Assembly (NCBI GenBank): GCA_038533575.1
Contig: JBCAYL010000003.1
Location: forward strand, 62,001-126,000
Source of the DNA: Pseudomonadota bacterium
GTDB taxonomy: Bacteria > Pseudomonadota > Alphaproteobacteria > Rhodobacterales > Rhodobacteraceae
Reading direction: 5' to 3'
Length of the DNA: 64,000 bases
Numbering within the stretch: position 1 is the first letter of the stretch; every line of letters starts with the position of its first letter. Shown one piece after another: positions 35,637 through 44,224 of the stretch. Made by a program: the position numbers and the translations under genes. Under the pieces are notes generated by a model. It had not been told where the DNA came from and ran no database searches. It worked only from the letters and a program-made list of their open reading frames with translations.

Positions 35637-37499
35637 TCAGCATGGAAGGGTGAGCCACGGGCCGAACCGTGGGACGGGCTCGCCCGGGCCCGGCACGGAG
35701 GCGGGGCCATCCTCCGCGCCGATCACGGCGAAGCTGGAGCGTGCGGCGCAGTTTTCCCGCGCGGTCTGCCAGTCCGCGAGGCTTGGGCCGAGGCCCGTGG
35801 CCGCCCAAAGGAGCGCGAGGGCGAGCGCGACGGGGGAGAGGAGCGCACCTGTCCCGAGCGCGCGGACGCCGCGGAGGCCTGTCCCCTCGTCCGGCCGCGC
35901 CAGCCCGAGCAGCGCGGCCATCTCCGAGCCGGGGGCCGCGATGCGCAAGTGGGTCCGCCGGGCGATCTTCGCGATCGCGGCGCGCGCCTCGACGACCGCA
36001 CCGAGAAACGCATGGAGCGCAAAGAGGAGCCCGCCCAACGCCACTGCGACGACGAAGAAGGCCACCACGGGCGCATCGAAGAGATCCGACACGTCGCCGC
36101 CGCGCGCGGTCAAGAAGAGGGCCGTCATGGCCTGGCTGTAAAAGCCGGTGACGGCGCTGCCGAACCCGAGGACGACCGCCACTAGGAGGCAGAAGTTCAG
36201 AACCTGAAGCTGCTTGCCCTCTGCCACGAGGCCCATGCGCCCGGCTGCCCCGCCCGGACGCAGGAGGGCCCAGCTCCACAGCATCAAGCTGAGCCAGAGC
36301 GGCCCACCGATCGCGGCCGCGAGCCTCGGGTGGAGGGCGGCAAGGCCGGCGACAAGGGCTGCGAGGAGCACGCCATAGCGGATCCAGAATGACGGGATGC
36401 GAAAGGGCGCCGCGCCGCGGACATGGGCGCCCCAAAGCTGCCCGTACCAACCGAGGACGAACGGAAGAATGACGTGCTGCAGCGGGATCTCTTCGCCGAA
36501 GCCGTCCACGAAAATCGCGGCGGCCCCGAAGGCTCCTGCGGCCAGCACCATCGCCCCGGGCAGCCGCAACAAGAACCCGGCGAGAACGCAGGTCGCCAGG
36601 AACACCGGCGAAGACAGGGAGGGATCGAGAAGCCAGGCGACCCAGTGGGGTAATCCGAGATCGACAAGTGCAATCCAGATGTCCGAGACCGGCCAGGCAT
36701 AGCTGACGCCGAGCAATGCGATGATCGCGACGCTGACCATCGGCGCGGGCAGGGCCCGTCCCGGCAAGCTTTGTGGGAAGCGCGTGTCGAACGCTGCGAG
36801 GTAGCGTGCGATCTCGTAGATCAGCATCGCGGAGAAAATGGCGCCCAGATCAGAAAAGCCGCTCCGCGGATTGAAGACATAAAGCGCACTCTCGAGCGCC
36901 GGGCCCACGCCGACGACGTCAAGAAGCCACGGCGCGGCCGCATCGACGACCGCGCCGAAGAAAGCCGCACCGACGAGCATCAGAAATAGCAAGCGACGGG
37001 GATAGGCCCCGACACCGAGCAGAGCGACAAGACCGTAGGCGAGGACGGCGGAGAAAAAGCGGAGCTCAATGGCAAGCCTGTCCGCCTCCGTCACGGCAAC
37101 TAAGCCGATTTCCGCGGTGACCTGGATCGGAAGCACGCAAAGGAGAAGTGCGATGCACCATGCCGGCTGCGCCGCAACGCGGAGGACGGCCTCGGGACCC
37201 CGGTGCAGCACGAAGGCAAGGGTAAGGGCGTTGAGCAGGTGGCCCAGAGACGCCCGGTAGGTGATCTCCTCGAACGCCTCCCAACCGATGGCGCCAGGGA
37301 GCGAGAAAAGAGCGAGCACAGCGAGGCCCGCCACCCCGAATTGCTGCGCGAGGCGGATCGCGATGGGATATATCAAGAGGCCAAGGCTCACGCTCAGGGC
37401 GCCGATATCCGTGGAGATCGGCAAGAGAAGGAGGATGACGGCCCAACCGGCGAGTTCTGAAATCCGGGCGCCTTGGGCCCAGATCTGCGAGAGGGTCAT
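35637..37499 (-). CDS. Large polytopic membrane protein of unknown function
   Basis: The 620-residue protein has roughly fourteen or more hydrophobic segments, opening AVILLLLPISTDIGALSVSLGLL. A short loop EEITYRASLGHLLNALT recalls the EExxxR-like motif of CPBP (Abi) intramembrane proteases, but the second and third motifs are not apparent. A cytoplasmic stretch of about 40 basic residues follows the last-but-one helices (ARRTHLRIAAPGSEM). The C-terminal 50 residues are probably periplasmic. No transporter signature was recognised. It is monocistronic, with its start about 125 bp from a divergent tRNA. Confidence 0.7.
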   Translation of the reverse strand: MTLSQIWAQGARISELAGWAVILLLLPISTDIGALSVSLGLLIYPIAIRLAQQFGVAGLAVLALFSLPGAIGWEAFEEITYRASLGHLLNALTLAFVLHRGPEAVLRVAAQPAWCIALLLCVLPIQVTAEIGLVAVTEADRLAIELRFFSAVLAYGLVALLGVGAYPRRLLFLMLVGAAFFGAVVDAAAPWLLDVVGVGPALESALYVFNPRSGFSDLGAIFSAMLIYEIARYLAAFDTRFPQSLPGRALPAPMVSVAIIALLGVSYAWPVSDIWIALVDLGLPHWVAWLLDPSLSSPVFLATCVLAGFLLRLPGAMVLAAGAFGAAAIFVDGFGEEIPLQHVILPFVLGWYGQLWGAHVRGAAPFRIPSFWIRYGVLLAALVAGLAALHPRLAAAIGGPLWLSLMLWSWALLRPGGAAGRMGLVAEGKQLQVLNFCLLVAVVLGFGSAVTGFYSQAMTALFLTARGGDVSDLFDAPVVAFFVVAVALGGLLFALHAFLGAVVEARAAIAKIARRTHLRIAAPGSEMAALLGLARPDEGTGLRGVRALGTGALLSPVALALALLWAATGLGPSLADWQTARENCAARSSFAVIGAEDGPASVPGPGEPVPRFGPWLTLPC

Positions 37500-37586
37500 G
37501 GCTGGGCGCGCTATGTCTCGAAAGTATGCGTGAGCCTACCGCGCGCACCCGTTTCGGGCAAACGGAGGATCGAGGTCAGATTGCCG

Positions 37587-37615
37587 TTGACCCAAGGCGT
37601 AGGCGGGCCTTTACA
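37587..37615 (+). promoter_or_regulatory. Promoter of tRNA-Arg
   Basis: TTGACC at 37587-37592 and TTTACA at 37610-37615 are 17 bp apart, and the tRNA begins 11 nt after the -10 element. The same TTGACC and spacing precede tRNA-Lys. Confidence 0.6.
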
Positions 37616-37625
37616 GGGGGCACGT

Positions 37626-37702
37626 GGCCCCGTGGCTCAACTGGATAGAGCAGCCCCCTCCTAAGGGGCAGGTTGCAGGTTCGAATCCTGCCGGGGTCGC
37701 CA
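37626..37702 (+). tRNA. tRNA-Arg (anticodon CCT)
   Basis: The 77-nt cloverleaf has acceptor GGCCCCG/CGGGGTC (one G-T pair), D stem GCTC/GAGC and anticodon stem GCCCC/GGGGC with loop CTCCTAA. The anticodon CCT reads AGG. The T arm has GTTCGAATC and CCA is encoded. The minus-strand hydrolase gene ends one base after it. Confidence 0.96.
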
Positions 37703-37703
37703 T

Positions 37704-38492
37704 TTATCCGAGGAAGGCATGGAGCGCTTCGGCGGCTTCCTCGGAGCGCTCGAAGTGGAGGAAGTGGCCGCAGCCTTCGATGGCCACGAGGCTGGCCTTG
37801 GGGAAGGCGGATTGCATCGCCTCCACATCCTTGAGCGGCACCATCCGGTCTTCCACGGCGGCAAGGAGCAGCACGGGCACGTCGATCTCGGGCAGGCGCG
37901 CGCGCAGGTCCACGCGGGCGCAGGCGGTGAAATCATTGACGAGCACGGTGGCGCCCGAGGTCGTCATTCGGCGGCGCACCACTTCGCGGTACATGGGCAT
38001 CGTCGACTTGTGCCAGCAGGCGCGGGAGATCGCGCCCACGGTGGCGTCGGTGTTCGTTGCGAGCCCGTTGAGAAGCTCCTGGCTCACGTTGATCTTGGCG
38101 CCACCGCCGATGAGGCAGAGGGAATGGAGCCTGTCCGGGGCGTCGAGGGCCGTGGCCACCGCGATGGCCGCGCCCATGGAATGGCCCACGAGGCAGACAT
38201 CGCGCAGGTCGTGTTCGGTCAGGAAGGCGGCGACGGCGGCGGCGTAGACCGCCACGTCATCCGCACTCTCCCCCCCGCTGTCGCCGTGGCCCGGCAGATC
38301 GAGCGCATAGACCGGTCGCGCCTGAAGCGCGTGCCCGCCCTGCCCGGGGGCGCGGGTCTTGCCCGGTTCGGGCGCGGCGGTGACGTTGCGCCAGGGGATC
38401 GCGTAATCGAGATGCGAGCCGCCTGCCCCGTGGATGAGCACGAGCGTCGGCGCGCCGGGCTCCGGCAAAACGCCGTTGAACGTGAAATGCAT
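37704..38492 (-). CDS. Alpha/beta hydrolase
   Basis: The 262-residue hydrolase has the oxyanion motif LIHGAGGSHLDY, nucleophile Ser in LVGHSMGAAIA near residue 109, acid Asp in AAVEDRMVPL and His in EGCGHFLHFER. An insertion of about 25 residues after WRNVTAAP, rich in Gly and Pro, is not typical. The substrate is unknown; esterase, haloperoxidase-like and lactonase activities share this fold. Its stop is one base from the tRNA-Arg 3' end on the opposite strand. Confidence 0.85.
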   Translation of the reverse strand: MHFTFNGVLPEPGAPTLVLIHGAGGSHLDYAIPWRNVTAAPEPGKTRAPGQGGHALQARPVYALDLPGHGDSGGESADDVAVYAAAVAAFLTEHDLRDVCLVGHSMGAAIAVATALDAPDRLHSLCLIGGGAKINVSQELLNGLATNTDATVGAISRACWHKSTMPMYREVVRRRMTTSGATVLVNDFTACARVDLRARLPEIDVPVLLLAAVEDRMVPLKDVEAMQSAFPKASLVAIEGCGHFLHFERSEEAAEALHAFLG

Positions 38493-38697
38493 CGGCGCCT
38501 CCTCCCGCTTCCGTCCGGATAGCTGGGCCTGCCCCGCCGGGAATGCCCGAAAGCGACACCGGGTGTTGTGCCCTCGGCGGAAACGGTGCGTTCCCGTGTG
38601 CGGGGTTGCGCGGGCGTCGCCTTACCGTAGCGTTAACGGGTGCCGAGTCCGGGGGGAATCGGTGTGGGCCTGGGTGAGGCCCGAAAGGTGGGGTATT

Positions 38698-38991
38698 ATG
38701 ACCAAGACATTGATGGGCGCGGCCCTGTCCGCGCTGCTGCTGACCAGTGCGGCCACGCCGGCGCGCGCGACAGACGTGGCGACGACGATCCTCGGCGTGC
38801 AGCTTCTCGTGGGGCTGGGCGTCGTGCTCGGTACGCCGCAGCGGCTGCAGGGGGCCACGTCGGCTAATACGGAATATGCATTGACCGGGCAGGGCACGCC
38901 CGTGGCCAACGATCGGTACGTGGCCCGGCAGCCGGTGAAGCTCGTGTGCCATCCCTATCCGGGGACCTGCACGACCGTCCCGGCGCACTGA
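38698..38991 (+). CDS. Small exported hypothetical protein
   Basis: This 97-residue product has a signal peptide (MTKTLMGAALSALLLTSAATPARA), then TDVATTILGVQLLVGLGVVLGTP, a second hydrophobic stretch, and a C-terminus with two cysteines (KLVCHPYPGTC) that could form a disulfide. The ATG at 38698 has GGTGGGG upstream; the longer frame to 38434 lies within the divergent hydrolase. It is convergent with the membrane-bound winged-helix gene, 6 bp apart. Function unknown. Confidence 0.68.
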   Translation: MTKTLMGAALSALLLTSAATPARATDVATTILGVQLLVGLGVVLGTPQRLQGATSANTEYALTGQGTPVANDRYVARQPVKLVCHPYPGTCTTVPAH

Positions 38992-38997
38992 GCCGGG

Positions 38998-39702
38998 TCA
39001 GACCATCTTGATGACGTCCTTGTCGATGGAGAGCATGTAGCCCTTGCGGGCGATGTTCTTCACGAGAAGCTCGCTCACCATCTGGTTGCCGAGAGCGTCG
39101 CGCAGGCGCTTGATGCGGGTGGCCCCGGCGGCCTCCTCGCAATCCGATGCGCTGCGCCCAGAAATGACGCCTTCGAGCTCCGCGCCGGTGAGGACATCGC
39201 CGTCCATGCGCGCCTCGGCGAGGACCGAGAGCGTCTCGATGGCCGCGGGCGTCAGCTTGAATTCCATGTTGTTGAGGTAGACCACGTTCTCGTCGCGCGA
39301 GATGAGGAGGGAGTTCACCTGGATCCCCGTCCTCTCGATCTCGCCCATGCGGCGGGTCAGCGCCACGAGCGCCACGAGAAAGACGAGCGTGGCCACAAGG
39401 AGTGCCGTGGCGAAGACGAGCAGCACGAAGATCACGAGCCGGTAGCTCGCCAGGACGTCCGAGAAGGCGGTGCCCGATTGCGCGATGATCTCGAGGAGCT
39501 TGATCTCGGCCGCGCTCGTGAGGGTGTCGTTTTCGACGAAAATCGCCTCCACGCGCTGGTTGAAGGCGTCGGCGTCAGGCAGCGTCAGCAGGAGCGCGGC
39601 GCCAGCCACGGCGAGGATCGCCACGATCGCGATGACGCCGAGAAGCACCACGCGGGTCCCCGCCGCGCGGGTCTCAGAAGCGGAGGAAGTAGTTTCCTGC
39701 AC
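38998..39702 (-). CDS. Membrane-anchored protein with C-terminal winged-helix domain
   Basis: The 234-residue protein starts with about 15 polar residues. A membrane helix follows (VVLLGVIAIVAILAVAGAA), then a periplasmic loop of about 50 residues (DADAFNQRVEAIFVEN onward) and a second helix (LVIFVLLVFATALLVATLV). A cytoplasmic C-terminus contains an OmpR/ToxR-like winged helix: NMEFKLTPAAIETLSVLAEA, RIKRLRDALGNQ and VKNIARKGYMLS. ToxR/CadC regulators have the winged helix at the N-terminus with one helix, so this order is inverted. The start is a GTG at 39702 (VQETTSS), since no ATG precedes the first helix. It overlaps the upstream small exported protein by 29 nt. Confidence 0.78.
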   Translation of the reverse strand: MQETTSSASETRAAGTRVVLLGVIAIVAILAVAGAALLLTLPDADAFNQRVEAIFVENDTLTSAAEIKLLEIIAQSGTAFSDVLASYRLVIFVLLVFATALLVATLVFLVALVALTRRMGEIERTGIQVNSLLISRDENVVYLNNMEFKLTPAAIETLSVLAEARMDGDVLTGAELEGVISGRSASDCEEAAGATRIKRLRDALGNQMVSELLVKNIARKGYMLSIDKDVIKMV

Positions 39703-39967
39703 TCTCTTGCCTTTCCGCGAGCCCGGTATCGTCGAAGACCGAGACGATGTTGAGAAGGGTCCAGCCGCCCTCGGCCACGCGCGGCGCGAGCTGAACGCGG
39801 GCATTGGCGGGCGTGCAGGCGCCGCTGATCTCGGCCACGCCGTAATGGAGGCGCAGCGGATCGTCCTGCTTGGCCTTGTAATCGGCAAAGCAAGCGGCCT
39901 GCGCCGCGGCGCCGAGGAGCGCGAAGGCGCCCGGTAGAAGAAGCCGGGAGAGAAGGAAGCGTGTCAT
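39674..39967 (-). CDS. Small exported protein upstream of membrane regulator
   Basis: The 97-residue product has a signal peptide (MTRFLLSRLLLPGAFALLGAAAQA). The mature part of about 73 residues has two cysteines (ACFADYKAK and SGACTPANA) and a beta-strand pattern (HYGVAEISGAC, GGWTLLNIVSVFDDTG). It ends GNYFLRF. Its last 29 nt overlap the start of the membrane winged-helix gene, so the two are translationally coupled. By analogy to ToxS with ToxR it could be the periplasmic partner or sensor. No family was recognised. Confidence 0.75.
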   Translation of the reverse strand: MTRFLLSRLLLPGAFALLGAAAQAACFADYKAKQDDPLRLHYGVAEISGACTPANARVQLAPRVAEGGWTLLNIVSVFDDTGLAERQESAGNYFLRF

Positions 39968-40126
39968 GGGCGGACCGTGCCCGCCGCGCTGCCGTTATTC
40001 AATATCCCGCTGTCTGGCGCGCCCGGTTATCGCCTATCAGGCGGGCGATATTGTCTGCTCAAAGGGCCCGGCCCCAGCCTTCTCCCATCACCCGGGCACG
40101 CTGCCCGCCCAAGATGAGGAAAGACA

Positions 40127-40546
40127 ATGCTCAAACCATTCGCTGCCCTTCTGCTCTCCGGCGTGATCGCGGTCACGTCGCTTTCTCCCACCCCGGCGCG
40201 GGCCGCCGATGGCGAGGACCTCGCCGCGTTGCTCTTCGGGGCGCTCATCCTCTACGGCATCGCCGAGGCGGCCAAGGATGACCGCCGCAAGAAGGCCGCC
40301 ACCGCCACTCGGCAGGTGCGCCCGCAGCCCAACCTCGCGAAGCGCTTGCCCAAGCACTGCATCCGCGCCACCGCCGCCCATGGCCGCGGCGGGCCGCCCC
40401 AGTTCTTCGGCTATCGCTGCCTGAGGACCTCATTCCCCCATTACGCCAAGCTCCCGGAGCAGTGCTTCCGCCGGTTCGCGACCGCGCAGGGCCCCCGGCC
40501 CGGATTTGGCCCGAGATGCCTGCGCCGGGCGGGCTTTGTGTGGTGA
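40127..40546 (+). CDS. Small exported, basic, cysteine-containing protein
   Basis: This 139-residue product has a signal peptide (MLKPFAALLLSGVIAVTSLSPTPARA), a second hydrophobic stretch (LAALLFGALILYGIAEAA) and then a very basic region. Four cysteines are spaced KHCIRAT, YRCLRTS, EQCFRRF and PRCLRRAG, an apparent Cys-hydrophobic-Arg repeat that suggests two disulfides. AGGAAAGAC precedes the ATG. It is divergent from the regulator pair at 38998-39967. Function unknown, and a strong hairpin follows. Confidence 0.75.
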   Translation: MLKPFAALLLSGVIAVTSLSPTPARAADGEDLAALLFGALILYGIAEAAKDDRRKKAATATRQVRPQPNLAKRLPKHCIRATAAHGRGGPPQFFGYRCLRTSFPHYAKLPEQCFRRFATAQGPRPGFGPRCLRRAGFVW

Positions 40547-40600
40547 GTATCCCGGCTCGTTGAGGCAGGCGTGCCGGGCATTGGTCCTGCCCGGCGCGGG

Positions 40601-40636
40601 GAGGGGGAGGAGAGCATGGGCTCCTCCCCCTCTTCA
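40601..40636 (+). terminator. Terminator-like hairpin
   Basis: A perfect 12-bp stem (40601-40612 with 40621-40632) with an 8-nt loop is followed by TTCATAT. The T tract is weak. A further perfect 8-bp hairpin lies at 40573-40595 just before it. Confidence 0.6.
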
Positions 40637-40735
40637 TATGACCGCACAAGCGGCATGGGGACTTCATGCATTTGCCTCAATTCTCGGGCATTCCTGCCCT
40701 CGGAGAGAGAGCAACGTGTACTTGAAGGGGTGAAG

Positions 40736-40930
40736 ATGGCTGACAACGTTATCCCGGCCAAGAAGCGCGGGCGCAGTTGGTCCGTATTCGACCTTCTGGT
40801 GCTCGCCGTCGCGGTGGGCGGCATTGGTCTCACAGGCATCAGTGCCCTGGGCTCAGGCGACATGATCGGCGTCGAAGGCGTGGCCGATTGCGTCAACGAG
40901 ATCTGCCGCGCGGCGGGGCCAGCGCGCTAG
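40736..40930 (+). CDS. Small single-pass membrane protein, hypothetical
   Basis: The 64-residue product starts MADNVIPAKKRGRSWSVFDLL, with a positively charged N-terminus. A membrane helix follows (LLVLAVAVGGIGLTGISAL), then a short tail with two cysteines (VADCVNEICRAAG). GAAGGGGTGAAG precedes the ATG, and the open frame upstream to 40571 crosses the terminator-like hairpins. The tail is predicted outside by the positive-inside rule. Function unknown. Confidence 0.65.
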   Translation: MADNVIPAKKRGRSWSVFDLLVLAVAVGGIGLTGISALGSGDMIGVEGVADCVNEICRAAGPAR

Positions 40931-41012
40931 TCCCAAATCGCGACGGAGGTCGCGCTAATCCCACATAGCACCGTGCATTGTGAGAGGCGGCCTTCCGTGG
41001 AAGTGTCGCGCC

Positions 41013-41633
41013 ATGGCCGGGCCCCCTGACTACAGCACCGAAACAGCCGCGCATGCGCGCGGCCTTTTGCGCGTCGCGGGTGTCGACGAGGTGGGCCGCG
41101 GCCCGCTGGCCGGGCCCGTGATGGCTGCGGCAGTGATCCTCAATCCCGATGACATTCCCGCGGGGCTCGACGATTCCAAGGCCTTGAGCAAGGCGCGCCG
41201 CGAAGCCCTCTATACCGAGATCACCGCCCGAGCGGAGTGGGCGCTGGGCGTCGCGAGCGTGGAAGAGATCGACCGGATCAACATCCTGCGCGCCTCTCAC
41301 CTCGCCATGGTCCGCGCCGTGGCGCAGCTCGCGCCGGTCTCCCTCGCGTTGATCGACGGCAACATCATCCCCCGCGATCTGGGCTGTCCGGGGGACGCGA
41401 TCGTGAAGGGCGACGCCCGCTCGCTGAGCATCGCGGCGGCCTCCATTGTGGCCAAAATCTGTCGCGATCGTGTCATGTATGATTTGGCGCAACACCATCC
41501 CGGCTACGGCTGGGAGACGAACCAGGGCTATCCCACAAAAAGCCATATTTCAGCGCTTCAAAATCTGGGGGTGACCCCACACCATAGACGGTCCTTCAAG
41601 CCGGTACACAACATCTTGTGGCAAGAAAAATAA
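41013..41633 (+). CDS. rnhB: Ribonuclease HII
   Basis: The 206-residue endonuclease removes RNA or single ribonucleotides from DNA. The catalytic acidic residues lie in [14 protein letters not shown] (Asp-Glu), in LALIDGN and near the [12 protein letters not shown] helix. [11 protein letters not shown] is the second family motif, and the C-terminal [13 protein letters not shown] is characteristic. The ATG at 41013 is taken as start; an in-frame GTG at 40980 is possible, and neither has a strong ribosome site. It precedes ccrM on the same strand with a 123-bp gap, which contains the GANTC cluster. Confidence 0.93.
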   Translation: MAGPPDYSTETAAHARGLLRVAGVDEVGRGPLAGPVMAAAVILNPDDIPAGLDDSKALSKARREALYTEITARAEWALGVASVEEIDRINILRASHLAMVRAVAQLAPVSLALIDGNIIPRDLGCPGDAIVKGDARSLSIAAASIVAKICRDRVMYDLAQHHPGYGWETNQGYPTKSHISALQNLGVTPHHRRSFKPVHNILWQEK

Positions 41634-41643
41634 GTAAACCCCT

Positions 41644-42863
<1,220 letters not shown>

Positions 42864-42921
42864 GGACCGCTCGAAACAGACTACCGCCGGTGCCTGTGGC
42901 CTGACGCATGGCACCAACTTC

Positions 42922-42953
42922 AGCCCCGCCCGTCAAACGGCGGGGCTTTTTTT
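42922..42953 (+). terminator. Intrinsic terminator after ccrM
   Basis: GCCCCGCC at 42923-42930 pairs with GGCGGGGC at 42939-42946 around an 8-nt loop, and seven T follow. Confidence 0.92.
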
Positions 42954-42965
42954 GATTGCCGGTCG

Positions 42966-44096
42966 TCAGACGAAATCGAAATCGTCGGCCGTGAATGCGG
43001 CCTCGCGCATGTCCTCGACGCGTAGGGTGTCGCCGCTCGCGAAGGTAAAAAGCGTATCGTCGCCGCCGCCTGTGGCCGAGGCGAGACCCATCAACGTCGC
43101 GAAATCCGTGACGCCGAGCGCGGTGTCGATCTCGATGAGGTCCTGGTCGGTGAAGTCCTCGATCACGTCGGCGCCGCCGTTGAAGACAAAGGTGTCTGCC
43201 CCGCTGCCGCCGTTGAGGATGTCGTCGCCTGCTCCGCCGTCAAGACGGTCGCGTCCGTTCCCCCCATCGAGGTCGTCCTTGCCGTTTCCGCCGTTGAGGA
43301 TGTCGCTGCCGCGCCCTCCGTCGAGGTCATCGCGCCCGCTGCCGCCGTTGAGGCGGTCGTTGCCATCGCCGCCGTCCAGATCGTCGCGGCCGCCACCGCC
43401 GTTGAGGCGGTCTCGGCCCGCGCCGCCGCTCAGGTCGTCATCTCCCGAGCCGCCGTTCACGGTGTCGTTTCCGCTGACCCCGTCGAGTTCGTCGTTGCCA
43501 GCATTGCCCAGAAGGCGGTCATTCCCGGCGCCGCCGTCGAGCTCGTCGTTGCCCTCGTTGCCGCGGATCGTGTCATTGCCGTCCAGACCGTCAATGACGT
43601 CGTTGCCGGATGTGCCTTCCAGATCGTCGTCGCCTCCCGTCGGCCGGTCTGTCGTGTCGGGTGGAGGCGGGCTGACGCCTCCGAAATCGAAGTCGGCGGC
43701 GGTCAGATCGTTCTTCCGCACGTCTTCGAGGCGCAGCGTGTTGCCGTTGCCAAAGTCGATGCGGGTGTCGTCGCCGCCGCCGACGGAGGACGCCAGCGCC
43801 ATGAGCGCTGCAAAGTCTGAGACGCCGAGGCTGGCATCGATCTCGATGATGTCGACATCACCGAAATCCTCGATCATGTCCGCGCCGGCCTCGTAGACAA
43901 ATGTATCGTTGCCGGAGCCGCCGATCAGTTCGTCATTGCCTGCGCCGCCGACGAGTCGGTCGTCGCCCGAACCGCCGATGAGCTCATCATTGCCGCCGAG
44001 GCCCCGAAGGATGTCATCGCCGCCGCGGCCCTTGATCTCGTCATTGCCGCCGGAGCCGGTGAGGGTGTTGTCGTCGTTGTTGCCGTAGATTTCCAT
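42966..44096 (-). CDS. RTX (hemolysin-type calcium-binding repeat) protein, duplicated module
   Basis: The 376-residue acidic protein is built of two copies of one module. Each copy has GGxGxDxLxG nonapeptides (for example GGSGDDRLVGGAGND), then GADMIEDFGDVDIIEID or GADVIEDFTDQDLIEID, and an end block LRLEDVRKNDLTAADFDF or LRVEDMREAAFTADDFDF. A proline-rich linker (SPPPPDTT) joins them. The second copy has many more repeats. RTX proteins bind calcium outside the cell and leave by a type I system recognising the C-terminus, here ending FDFV, but no T1SS genes are in the window. No catalytic domain is present. The start at 44096 has GGAGAG upstream. Confidence 0.9.
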   Translation of the reverse strand: MEIYGNNDDNTLTGSGGNDEIKGRGGDDILRGLGGNDELIGGSGDDRLVGGAGNDELIGGSGNDTFVYEAGADMIEDFGDVDIIEIDASLGVSDFAALMALASSVGGGDDTRIDFGNGNTLRLEDVRKNDLTAADFDFGGVSPPPPDTTDRPTGGDDDLEGTSGNDVIDGLDGNDTIRGNEGNDELDGGAGNDRLLGNAGNDELDGVSGNDTVNGGSGDDDLSGGAGRDRLNGGGGRDDLDGGDGNDRLNGGSGRDDLDGGRGSDILNGGNGKDDLDGGNGRDRLDGGAGDDILNGGSGADTFVFNGGADVIEDFTDQDLIEIDTALGVTDFATLMGLASATGGGDDTLFTFASGDTLRVEDMREAAFTADDFDFV

Positions 44097-44224
44097 GATG
44101 TCTCTCCGCGAGGGGCGCCGGGTGTCTGACGCGGATATGGGCGGTGTTGACGCAGGGTAAATACAATGACACGCTAGATTTGCATTGGAAAAACCTATCG
44201 ATAGAAAGATGAGTATCGTCGGTG

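Noticed and set aside
37626-37702. tRNA-Arg as an integration (att) site for a mobile element
   Set aside because: No integrase and no copy of the tRNA 3' end were seen nearby.
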